This document shows positions 43,285 through 51,114 of a DNA stretch of 64,000 nt, piece after piece. The stretch covers positions 194,513 through 258,512 of the forward strand of contig JBBEBP010000029.1 in assembly GCA_040882255.1 (NCBI GenBank), given 5' to 3'. The notes beneath the pieces were generated by a model. The model had not been told where the DNA came from. It saw nothing but the letters and a program-made list of their open reading frames with translations, and did no database searches. A program made the translations under genes and the position numbers. The stretch's first letter is position 1. Each line of letters opens with the position of its first letter. Source of the stretch: PWQG01 sp040882255. Its GTDB lineage: Bacteria > Pseudomonadota > Gammaproteobacteria > Pseudomonadales > Pseudohongiellaceae.

Positions 43285-43887
43285 TTAACTATGACCGGCG
43301 ATGGACGACAGCTGACTGAGGTCGATGCCCAGGATGGCGGCGGCCGCGCTGGCCTTGTTGTCGAAGTCGCGCGAGAACAACAGGTTGCTGTCGGCGGGGA
43401 CGGTCAGCCAGACATTGTCGCTGATCTCCTGCTCGAGTTGACCGGCTTCCCAGCCCGCACAGCCCAGCGAGACCAGATAGTGGTCCGGGCCCCTGCCCTC
43501 GGCGATCGCTTCCAGGATGTCCCGTGACATGGACACGGCGATCTCGTCGGTGACCGGCAGGGTGTAGTCCCACTCGTCGCCGGCCTCGTGCAGGATGAAG
43601 CCCTTGTTGCGCTCCACCGGGCCGCCGGCCAGTACCTGTTCCTGCTCCATGAGCCGGGCTTCAGAGGGCGCTGGTGTGATCTCCAGTTCGGCCAGCAGTT
43701 CGGTCATGGTCACGTCGGACGGGCGGTTGATGACGATGCCCAGTGCGCCGTCCGGGCCGTGTTTCCACAGGTAGGTGACGCTGCCGTTGAAATACGGGTC
43801 CTGGAGGTGCGGCATGGCGATCAGGAACTGGTTTTCCAGTGTCTGTTCTTCCCCGCCCTCGCTTGTGTCATGGGTGGCGTCGTTCAT
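43285..43887 (-). CDS. algH: YqgE/AlgH family protein
   Basis: A 200-residue DUF179 protein. It contains ENQFLIAMPHLQDPYFNGSV, GALGIVINRPSDVTM, VLAGGPVERNKGFILHE and a C-terminal YLVSLGCAGWEAGQLEQEI. The family is cytosolic and linked to alginate or global regulation in Pseudomonas; its biochemical role is unknown. The start overlaps the TonB-like stop by four bases, so it is coupled in the gshB operon. Confidence 0.93.
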   Translation of the reverse strand: MNDATHDTSEGGEEQTLENQFLIAMPHLQDPYFNGSVTYLWKHGPDGALGIVINRPSDVTMTELLAELEITPAPSEARLMEQEQVLAGGPVERNKGFILHEAGDEWDYTLPVTDEIAVSMSRDILEAIAEGRGPDHYLVSLGCAGWEAGQLEQEISDNVWLTVPADSNLLFSRDFDNKASAAAAILGIDLSQLSSIAGHS

Positions 43888-44756
43888 GGTGCTTCACTAC
43901 TGAAAGAATTGCCTCTGTGGAAACGCCAGGTGCGGATGATTTCCAGTATATCAACCTCTCCGCGCAGCTCGTCCGGGAACGGATCGAATGGCGATGCCCG
44001 TTGTACGATGTCTGCGGCGGCCTGGTCCAGGATCTGCTCGCCGGAAGATTCCAGGATGCGGATCTCGGTCACGCTGCCGTCGGGCCGCAGCGCCACCATC
44101 ATTCGCAGGCTGCCAAATACATTCTGCTGCCTTGCCTGATCAGGATAATACCGATTGCCGACCGTCTCAATACGCCGGCGCCAGTTGTCCAGGTACAGCG
44201 CGTCATGGCGTTGCTGTGTGGAGGCCGAGGAAATGGTGTAGCGGCGCGGGCGGTTGGCGTAAGCCTGTTGCTGGCGGTCCAGCCGGGCCTGCAGGCTGGC
44301 GATGGCCAGGCGCAACTCTTCCGGATTATCGACGTCCGGCTGCGGCTGTTCGCTGTCGCTGGGCTGGTCCTGTTCCGAGGGGGACACACGGTTTTCCGCA
44401 GTCTGTGCGGTGACCACATCCACAGGGGAGTCGGCGCTGGCGTCCGGGGCCGGTTGCCGGACGGGGCTGACCTCGCGCACTTCGTCGTCATTCAGTTCGG
44501 CTTCGTGCGGCGTGCTGGGTGCCACGATCTCGTCGAGGCTGCCGCTGCCCTGCTGGTTGGCCTGGGCAATGAAGTCTGCCTGCTCCGGCGCCGTTTCGCT
44601 CTCGTACTGGGCCAGGGTGATCTCGATAGCGGGGGCCTCGGGGCTCTCGCCCAGAAAGCTGAAACCGACACCGGCTATCAGCATCACGTGGACACAGGCA
44701 GACAGGAATACCGTGAAACCGAAGCGTTCGTTGGCCAGAGACGGATCGTTACTCAT
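43884..44756 (-). CDS. TonB C-terminal domain protein (TonB3-like)
   Basis: A 290-residue protein. An N-terminal membrane helix (about 12-32, FGFTVFLSACVHVMLIAGVG) is followed by a long acidic and Pro-containing linker (about 50-155) and a TonB C-terminal domain (about 190-285) with RRYTISSASTQQRHD, YYPDQARQQNVFGS and LRMMVALRPDGSVTEIRIL. Its place between gshB and algH equals that of P. aeruginosa TonB3 (PA0406), which affects twitching motility. No exbB/exbD genes are near. It would act between inner membrane and periplasm. Confidence 0.82.
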   Translation of the reverse strand: MSNDPSLANERFGFTVFLSACVHVMLIAGVGFSFLGESPEAPAIEITLAQYESETAPEQADFIAQANQQGSGSLDEIVAPSTPHEAELNDDEVREVSPVRQPAPDASADSPVDVVTAQTAENRVSPSEQDQPSDSEQPQPDVDNPEELRLAIASLQARLDRQQQAYANRPRRYTISSASTQQRHDALYLDNWRRRIETVGNRYYPDQARQQNVFGSLRMMVALRPDGSVTEIRILESSGEQILDQAAADIVQRASPFDPFPDELRGEVDILEIIRTWRFHRGNSFSSEAP

Positions 44757-44769
44757 AAACTACGGTGGT

Positions 44770-45723
44770 TCACCGATTATCCAGACAGGCACTGATACAG
44801 TCCATCAATTGACCCCCGATGTCCAGGTCGCAGGCGTTGTCCAGCTCCCGGATACAGGTCGGGCTGGTGACGTTGATTTCCGTCAGGTAGTCGCCGATCA
44901 CGTCCAGCCCCACGAACAGTAGCTTGCGCTGCCGGATGTCATCCTTGACCCGTGCGCAGATCCAGCGGTCCCGCTCGGTCAACGGGCGGGCCTCACCGCG
45001 CCCGCCTGCAGCCAGATTGCCGCGTGACTCGCCCACTGCGGGCACTCGGGCCAATGCATAGGGCACCGGCTCGCCGTCGATCAAGAGGATGCGCTTGTCG
45101 CCTTCCGTGATTTCCGGGATGTAGCGCTGCGCCATGGTCTGGCGCCGGCCGTGGTCGGTCAGGGTTTCGATGATGACGCTGACATTAGGGTCGTCCTGCT
45201 TCAGCCGGAAGATCGAGCCGCCGCCCATGCCGTCCAGCGGTTTGAAGATCACATCACCGTGTTCCCGGTGGAACTGCCGTAGCTTGTCGGCCCGCCGGCT
45301 GACCATGAAGGGAGGACAGCAGTCGGGGAACTGGGTGGCGTACATTTTCTCGTTGCAGTCGCGCAGGGACTGGGGGCGGTTGACGATCAGGGCGCCTTCC
45401 TGTTCGGCCTGCTCCAGCAGATACGTGGAGTAGATGTACTCGGCATCGAAGGGCGGATCCTTGCGCATCAGGATCACGTCCAGGTCGGACAGGTTCCGGT
45501 CCACCGCTTCGCCAAGGTCGAACCAGTTGTCCGGATCATAGGCCACGGTCAACGGTCGCATGGAGGCCATGGCCCGGCCGCCGTCCATGTACAGGTCGTG
45601 TTGCTCCATGTAGTGCAGTTCCCAACCGCGCTGGCGGGCGGCCACCAACATGGCCAGGCTGCTGTCCTTCTTGTAGGCGATGGACTGGATAGGGTCCATG
45701 ACGATGCCAAGTCGGATGGTCAT
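44770..45723 (-). CDS. gshB: glutathione synthetase
   Basis: A 317-residue ATP-grasp ligase that joins gamma-glutamylcysteine and glycine. The N-terminus reads LGIVMDPIQSIAYKKDSSLAMLVAA, then LMRKDPPFDAEYIYST, IFKPLDGMGGGSIFRL, and the ATP-grasp tail GLDVIGDYLTEINVTSPT. The length is standard. It heads a minus-strand operon with tonB-like, algH and ruvX, and diverges from the pilG-like gene. Confidence 0.96.
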   Translation of the reverse strand: MTIRLGIVMDPIQSIAYKKDSSLAMLVAARQRGWELHYMEQHDLYMDGGRAMASMRPLTVAYDPDNWFDLGEAVDRNLSDLDVILMRKDPPFDAEYIYSTYLLEQAEQEGALIVNRPQSLRDCNEKMYATQFPDCCPPFMVSRRADKLRQFHREHGDVIFKPLDGMGGGSIFRLKQDDPNVSVIIETLTDHGRRQTMAQRYIPEITEGDKRILLIDGEPVPYALARVPAVGESRGNLAAGGRGEARPLTERDRWICARVKDDIRQRKLLFVGLDVIGDYLTEINVTSPTCIRELDNACDLDIGGQLMDCISACLDNR

Positions 45724-45889
45724 TACGTAGTCACCTGTGGCTTTGCCGGGTGGTGGGCTGCACCGCCGCGTCCGGCCTTGAAAGATGGGGCATCATATCA
45801 TGGTGGATACACCGCCCGGTATTCGCCCGTTCCCGGGTACTGTGCTAGAACAAAGACAGGACAGCAAGATTGCCACAGGGAGGTGTCTA

Positions 45890-46261
45890 ATGAGCGAAGT
45901 CCTGAAATCCGTACTGCTGGTCCAGGCCACCCGTGGTGCCCGGCAGGGAACGGCGGCGCTGTTGAAAGGGACGGCGGAGCGGATACGCGAGGCCGAGGAC
46001 GGATTCGATGCATTGTGCCAGCTTGCCCGGGAGCGGCCGCAACTGGTGGTCATGGATTTCCACCTGCCGCGGCTGGGCGGATTCCAGACCTGCGCCCTGT
46101 TGCGCAACAGTACCCTGTTCGCCGGCATCCGCATCATTCTGCTGGGCGATTCCGACAATCTGGTTGACCGTACCCGTGCCGAGTTGGCCGGTGCGGACGC
46201 CTACCTGGTCAAACCGTACCGGCGCGAGGAGCTGCTGGGTCTGTTGGAGGATTCACGCTGA
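45890..46261 (+). CDS. PilG-like receiver protein with lost acidic pair
   Basis: A 123-residue single-domain receiver. DGFDALCQLARERPQLVVMDF and PRLGGFQTCALLRN align with P. aeruginosa PilG, and the location right after gshB is the pilG position. Phospho-acceptor Asp56 and Lys108 (VKPYR) remain. The Mg2+-binding acidic pair at the end of strand 1 is missing (LLVQATRG, Gln12-Ala13), so normal phosphorylation is doubtful. ATG 45890 has AGGGAGG upstream. It shares one base with the next gene. In Pseudomonas PilG controls twitching through FimV, FimL and cAMP. Confidence 0.75.
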   Translation: MSEVLKSVLLVQATRGARQGTAALLKGTAERIREAEDGFDALCQLARERPQLVVMDFHLPRLGGFQTCALLRNSTLFAGIRIILLGDSDNLVDRTRAELAGADAYLVKPYRREELLGLLEDSR

Positions 46262-46632
46262 TGGCCGGAATCGTGGTTGTGGATGACTCGCCAGCCCGGA
46301 ACGCGGTATTGAGCGCAATGCTGCGGGCGGCGGGCCACCGCGTGGAGACGGCCGCTACCTTGCCCGGAGCATTGCGACAGTGCCGCTGCACCGAACCCGC
46401 GCTGGTGCTGGTGGAGCTGCTGCTGCGTCATGGTAACGGCTATTCGCTGGCCGGTTTTCTGCAGCGTCGTACCGGTGTGCCCGCCGCGTTGATGGTGTCC
46501 CGGCAACAGGCGGCGGAAATCCGCTGGGCCAGGGCAAGAGGCCTGGCCGGTGTGTTGACCCGCCCGCGTCCGGTGGCCGTCATGCAGAACCGTGTTGCCG
46601 AACTGCTGGCGACGCAAGAGGAGACCGGGTGA
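46261..46632 (+). CDS. PilH-like receiver with phosphomimetic Glu
   Basis: A 123-residue receiver. The N-terminal IVVVDDSPARNAVLSAMLRAAGH aligns with PilH. The acidic pair Asp8-Asp9 is kept, but the acceptor aspartate is Glu52 (LVLVELLL) and the conserved Lys is Arg101 (LTRPRP). Glu at this site often mimics a permanently phosphorylated receiver. This complements the loss pattern of the preceding protein. It overlaps both neighbours by one to four bases. A pilH-position gene of altered chemistry; signal output is inferred. Confidence 0.7.
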   Translation: MAGIVVVDDSPARNAVLSAMLRAAGHRVETAATLPGALRQCRCTEPALVLVELLLRHGNGYSLAGFLQRRTGVPAALMVSRQQAAEIRWARARGLAGVLTRPRPVAVMQNRVAELLATQEETG

Positions 46633-48632
46633 TGCGATTGACGGGCTATGGCGTGCCATCGCCGGAAGTGGTCCACGGGGTGCTGCAGCCGAAGTTCCGG
46701 CAGATCGAACAGCAGTGCCGGGAATGGTGTGCACGGCCCTCACGCCAGCGTTTGCGGCCGCTGGTGAGCCTCCTGGGCGGCATGGCGGTACTGGCCCGGC
46801 TTTGCCGGCAACCGGCTTCCGGGAAGTGCGCCCGTCGCGCATTGCAGCGACTGCGTGGCAATCGCGCGGTGCCGGACCGGACAATGGTGGTGCAGTGTCT
46901 TGTGATGCTGGACAGCTGGGCGGGTAGTTCGACAATGGATCATCACTGGCGGTGCAGCCTGGTGCCGTTGCGTGACACTGCGCTCGGGGCCTTGCGGTTG
47001 CCGGAAACGGATGGCAGCGGACTGCCCGGCCCCGTTCTCCAGTATCTGGCGCTGAGAGACTGTCTTGCCGGTGAACATTGTCCGGTCCGGTCCACCGCAG
47101 CAGCCTGCGCCATACTGCTGGCTGATGGGCAAAAGCGACCGGATGCGCCCCGCCGCTTTGCGGGGGACATGGCGCTTGCGCTGGAGTCCCCGCTGACTGA
47201 GCTGGGTGCCGGCATGACGCCCGATGATCGCCCGAGAGCCGCCTTGCACACCCTGTACCGTGAACTGTCCGTGTTGATCGCGGTGCAACGGCTGCGTTGC
47301 CTTGCATTACCGGTGAAAGCTGTGCGGCAGGCACAGTGGCTGATCCTGATGCATCTGCGTCACCATCCCGGTGATTGGCCCAGTGACAGCCTGGCTGTGC
47401 TGATACGCCATCTGCTGGGTCTGCAATGGTGGCTGATGACGGAAGCGGAAGGCAAAGCCGTGGACCTGTCGCCCGTCATGCGCCGGACGGGACGGTTCCT
47501 CAGCGCCTGGCGGCAGGCGTGTGAAACGGGCAGTGAGGCGGTATCGTGGCTGGACAGGTCCGCACGGGAAGGGATCAGGGAGGAGTTGCGGGAGGAACTG
47601 TATACGGTCGCCCGGACGCTTCCCTCTGGTGAAGACCGGCCGGTCTCGCCGGCACTGTGTACCGCGCTGGCGCGGCTGCATCTTACCCTGCATTGCACCG
47701 GACACCGACTGCTGGCCTGGTGGTCGGACACGTTACAGCAGTCTTTTCTGGCACTGTTGCAGGCCGGTGGCCCGGCGGGCCCTCTCTGGCGGCAGCGGCT
47801 GCTGGCGTTCCGCAGTGCGGTGCTGGCCGGTCCCGTGAACGGAGCCGTGTCGACGCCCGCTACACAGCAGCCGGGAGATCATGTCTGTGCCCTGCTGGAG
47901 TCGGTCACGGACGAGGCATGGTTGCTGACCGCGTTGCGGCGAAGCCTCGCGCAGGCCATTGCGATGCCTGTACCGGGTCTGGCGGATGGCCCGCGCGAGG
48001 GTGTCGGCGAGCAGCCGGTCGAACCGAGGCAGGAGACCGTGATCGATCAGCTTTCCGGGGGCATGGTCCACCTGCCGGATCCGGCCGCGTGGTTCGATGC
48101 CCTGCAGGCGGATAACGGGGCCAGCGGTCGGACTGAACTGATACGCTCCGTGGTGCGGGAACTCACGGTACTGGAGAAGGGTGCGCGGGCGCTGGGTGTA
48201 TCCCGCATTGAGTCGCTGGCCGCCGTTCTGCGCTCCGTGTACCGACAGATCGGGGTGGATGAGGGGCGGGAGGATGCTGCCATCATGCCCGACCGCGCCC
48301 TGTTGTTGGCCCTGCGCCGTGGCCACGCAGGACTGCTGCATCGCCTGGACCAGGCGGCGGCCTGGCAGACGATCAGCCGGCCCCAGCCGGTCATCGAGTA
48401 CCTGTATCGCAGCCTGGAAGCGCAGCAGTCGGAGCAGCCTGACAATGCCTTGTCCCTGCCGCATCGATGTCTGTCCATTAATCAGCGGCTGCAGGCCCTG
48501 GTGGACACGGCTACGCCGGCGTCAGTCACAGGAGAGCGGCACACGCTGATGCGCACCCTGTTGCACGATCAGGCCCGTCTGCTGAAAACCATGGCAGTCC
48601 CGGATCGCAACCGGTCGGGTCAGAGCGTATAA
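46629..48632 (+). CDS. ChpA/FimL-like scaffold without kinase domain (putative)
   Basis: A 667-residue, Arg/Leu-rich helical protein. Residues about 11-115 follow the pattern of the ChpA N-terminal domain (LQPKFRQIEQQCREWCARPS, LVSLLGGMAVLARLC, SLVPLRDTALGALRLPE). Near 510-545 an Hpt-like helix RELTVLEKGARALGVSRIE matches the usual RxLHxLKGxA helix, but the phospho-His is replaced by Thr/Val. No CheA HATPase or CheW domain follows, and pilI and pilJ are missing. FimL of Pseudomonas is a similar kinase-less relative. It overlaps the PilH-like stop by four bases. The identification is an inference from pattern and position. Confidence 0.5.
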   Translation: MMRLTGYGVPSPEVVHGVLQPKFRQIEQQCREWCARPSRQRLRPLVSLLGGMAVLARLCRQPASGKCARRALQRLRGNRAVPDRTMVVQCLVMLDSWAGSSTMDHHWRCSLVPLRDTALGALRLPETDGSGLPGPVLQYLALRDCLAGEHCPVRSTAAACAILLADGQKRPDAPRRFAGDMALALESPLTELGAGMTPDDRPRAALHTLYRELSVLIAVQRLRCLALPVKAVRQAQWLILMHLRHHPGDWPSDSLAVLIRHLLGLQWWLMTEAEGKAVDLSPVMRRTGRFLSAWRQACETGSEAVSWLDRSAREGIREELREELYTVARTLPSGEDRPVSPALCTALARLHLTLHCTGHRLLAWWSDTLQQSFLALLQAGGPAGPLWRQRLLAFRSAVLAGPVNGAVSTPATQQPGDHVCALLESVTDEAWLLTALRRSLAQAIAMPVPGLADGPREGVGEQPVEPRQETVIDQLSGGMVHLPDPAAWFDALQADNGASGRTELIRSVVRELTVLEKGARALGVSRIESLAAVLRSVYRQIGVDEGREDAAIMPDRALLLALRRGHAGLLHRLDQAAAWQTISRPQPVIEYLYRSLEAQQSEQPDNALSLPHRCLSINQRLQALVDTATPASVTGERHTLMRTLLHDQARLLKTMAVPDRNRSGQSV

Positions 48633-48662
48633 TGCCGGTTTTTTCCAGGGGTTTTCGACATC

Positions 48663-49196
48663 GTGAATGTAGCCGGTTTTCTCTGGGGTGTGGGCGGCAT
48701 CCTGTTGTTGTTGGGTTTCGCCGTGTTGCGCCTGGGATCCGTCGCGCTGGAGGTGCTGGCTTTTCCGCTGGACGCCGCTCACTGGGCGCTGTTGGGGGTC
48801 TGGACGCCGTACATGATCTGGGCGGAAGGGTACAAGGGATTCTTCCGGGGGTTTGCGCCGCGGGTAGTGGCCAGGGCCCGCCATCTGGCCCGGCATCCGC
48901 AGCCGCTGCATGTACTGCTGGCGCCGTTGTACTGCATGGGCTACATTCACGCCACGCGGAAACGACGGCTGCTGTCACTGGCGCTGACCACGATGATCGT
49001 CTGTTTTGTGCTGCTGGTTCGCATGCTTCCCCAACCCTGGCGTGGCATCATCGACATCGGCGTGGTGGCGGGGCTGGTGGTCGGCATGCTGTCCATCGTC
49101 TGGTTTCTTCACCTCGTCCGGCAGAATCCGGCGGCGCTGACGGTACCCACCGATGTGCCCGTGGTGACCGCCAATCCGGGTGAACCGGCGCCCTGA
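48663..49196 (+). CDS. integral membrane protein, unknown function
   Basis: A 177-residue protein starting at GTG 48663, 30 bases after the ChpA/FimL-like stop. About four hydrophobic segments are visible: 4-25 (GFLWGVGGILLLLGFAVLRLG), 30-48, 100-120 and 125-148. A basic loop (HATRKRRLLS) lies between the second and third. The tail is Pro/Val-rich. No family is recognised. It precedes two glycosyltransferase genes and could assist envelope polysaccharide synthesis, which is context only. Confidence 0.55.
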   Translation: MNVAGFLWGVGGILLLLGFAVLRLGSVALEVLAFPLDAAHWALLGVWTPYMIWAEGYKGFFRGFAPRVVARARHLARHPQPLHVLLAPLYCMGYIHATRKRRLLSLALTTMIVCFVLLVRMLPQPWRGIIDIGVVAGLVVGMLSIVWFLHLVRQNPAALTVPTDVPVVTANPGEPAP

Positions 49197-49230
49197 TCGG
49201 GAACCCCGCATCCATCCAGGAGGGTCGCGC

Positions 49231-50157
49231 ATGACAGAGAAGGAACAGGCCCCGCACCGGCCTCTCTGCTGCGCGGTGATCGTAACCTGGGAGCCGCCTG
49301 TCACCGTTCTGCTGGCGCTGGTAGAGCAGCTGTTGGCGGATGATTGCCCCTGCCGGATCATCGATAACGGTTCCTCCAATGCAGCGTCCATGCTCGCGGC
49401 GTTTGACCACCTGCCCGCCGGAGACTTCTCTGTTTCCTGGCTGCCTGCCAACCTGGGGTTGGCGGCAGCGCTCAATCGCGGACTGGAACAGACAGTGGAA
49501 GAGGGGTTTCGGTATGCGCTGTTGTTTGATCAGGACAGCTGTATCGATTCCTGTTTCAGCCGATCCATGCTGGACGCCTTCCGGGAAGCCTCGGCCCTGA
49601 TCCCACGGCCGCTGGCCGCACTCGGTCCCCGCGTGCAGAACCCGGATAGTGGTCGCCGCACCCCTTTCCGGGTGTTCGATCGCTGGCTGTTCCGTAGCGA
49701 CCGCCGCATTGCGGGTGAGCGGCCTTTTTTCGAGGCCGGTTTCCTGGTGACATCGGGCACATTGCTGGACCTGGGCTGCCTGTCTGACATCGGCCTGATG
49801 CGCGAAGAGTACTTCATCGACAATATTGATGTGGAGTGGTGTTTCCGTGCCAGGGCCCGGGGCTACGCGGTGGTGGGTACCGACCGAGCGGTACTGCACC
49901 ATCGTATAGGCGAGGCATCAGATCGTTGGCTGGTGCGCCGTGGCTGGGTGGTGGAGCACAGTCCGCTGCGCTGCTATTACTCGACGCGCAATCGCCTGCA
50001 TTTGCAGCGCCAGCCCTACGCACCGGCCGGCTGGGTCTGGCGCGACCGTATCCGTTTCCTGCTCAAGTCCGCCTGGCTACTGCTCTGCACGGAGCAGCGG
50101 CGGGCCTACTGGCGGAACCTGCAGCGTGGCATTCGCGATGCCGGGGAGCTGACATGA
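49231..50157 (+). CDS. glycosyltransferase family 2 (rhamnosyltransferase-like)
   Basis: A 308-residue GT2 enzyme from ATG 49231, with AGGAGGG about ten bases upstream. It has CCAVIVTWEPP, a NLGLAAALNRGLE helix, LLFDQDSCI (the DXD-like nucleotide-sugar site), and EYFIDNIDVEWCFRARARGY, the ED-type catalytic region. The pattern is typical of RfbF-like rhamnosyltransferases in O-antigen or capsule synthesis. It is coupled to the next gene by a four-base overlap. Sugar donor and acceptor are not predictable with certainty. Confidence 0.83.
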   Translation: MTEKEQAPHRPLCCAVIVTWEPPVTVLLALVEQLLADDCPCRIIDNGSSNAASMLAAFDHLPAGDFSVSWLPANLGLAAALNRGLEQTVEEGFRYALLFDQDSCIDSCFSRSMLDAFREASALIPRPLAALGPRVQNPDSGRRTPFRVFDRWLFRSDRRIAGERPFFEAGFLVTSGTLLDLGCLSDIGLMREEYFIDNIDVEWCFRARARGYAVVGTDRAVLHHRIGEASDRWLVRRGWVVEHSPLRCYYSTRNRLHLQRQPYAPAGWVWRDRIRFLLKSAWLLLCTEQRRAYWRNLQRGIRDAGELT

Positions 50158-51077
50158 GCGGTTTGCGGTCAGGGCAGGTGCTGGTGCTGCTGGCGGTATG
50201 GAACGGAAGTCGGTGGCTGGCCGAGCAGATTGACAGCATTCTGCGCCAGCAGGATGTCGAGGTCAGCATCCTGTGCCGCGATGATGGCTCCACCGATGAC
50301 TCGCCAGCCATTCTGCAGCACTACCATCGCCAGTTTCCCGGGCAGGTCCGTCTCCTTGAGGATGACCTGGGGAATCTGGGTGCCTGTGGCAGTTTCTCGC
50401 AATTGATGAAGCATGCCCTGGAAGTGGATCTGAAGCGTGAGCCCGGCCTCGCAGTGGCGTTGGCGGATCAGGATGATATCTGGCACCCGGAGCGGTTGTC
50501 GGTGACATTGACTGCACTTGACGAGGCGGCAGGGCCCGGTGGACCGGTACTGGTGCATACGGACCTGCGTGTGGTCAACGAGGCGCTCGAACCGGTGGCT
50601 CCTTCCCTGGCACGTTATCAGGGGCTGCGGCCCTGGCAGGGCGGACTGCCGGCGCAACTGCTGGGTAACTCTGCTACCGGCTGCACTGTTCTGATGAATC
50701 TGGAATTGTTGCAACTGGCACTACCGGTACCCGTTGAGGCCGTCATGCACGACTGGTGGTTATCACTGGTTGCCAGCCTGTACGGGCAGCGTGTCTATGT
50801 TGACCGGCCCCTGGTCGACTACCGGCAGCATGGTGAAAATGCAGTGGGGGCAAAGGCGCTGCAGCCCCGGCGCTGGACGGGTATCAGGCAGTGGGTGTTC
50901 GATCGCAGCAGTCAGCCGGTATTCGAGCAGATTGCGGTGCAGGCGGAGGTTTTCCGGCAACGTCACGGCGATTGTCTGACACGCCGGCAGCGTCTGGCGG
51001 TGCAGTGGGTTCTGTGGCTGCCCCGGTTGCCCGCCCCGCTGCAGAAAGTACTGTTCCGGCTGCTGCGTCTTCTGTGA
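50154..51077 (+). CDS. glycosyltransferase family 2
   Basis: A 307-residue GT2 protein from ATG 50154, overlapping the previous stop by four bases. VLLAVWNGSRWLAEQIDSIL at the start, CRDDGSTDDSP and VALADQDDIW (the nucleotide-sugar Asp box) are diagnostic. Catalytic-region residues follow in MHDWWLSLVAS. This resembles WcaA/rhamnosyltransferase-like enzymes of polysaccharide clusters. The end is convergent with the giant glycosyltransferase after 37 bases. The substrate is unknown. Confidence 0.83.
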   Translation: MSGLRSGQVLVLLAVWNGSRWLAEQIDSILRQQDVEVSILCRDDGSTDDSPAILQHYHRQFPGQVRLLEDDLGNLGACGSFSQLMKHALEVDLKREPGLAVALADQDDIWHPERLSVTLTALDEAAGPGGPVLVHTDLRVVNEALEPVAPSLARYQGLRPWQGGLPAQLLGNSATGCTVLMNLELLQLALPVPVEAVMHDWWLSLVASLYGQRVYVDRPLVDYRQHGENAVGAKALQPRRWTGIRQWVFDRSSQPVFEQIAVQAEVFRQRHGDCLTRRQRLAVQWVLWLPRLPAPLQKVLFRLLRLL

Positions 51078-51114
51078 AAAACGGCCATTGCCGCCTGGAT
51101 CTTTCGCCAGGCTT

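Noticed and set aside
46740..47288. Short open frames opposite the ChpA/FimL-like gene
   Set aside because: They are antisense shadows without features; the plus-strand frame is continuous over 667 codons and coupled to its neighbours.
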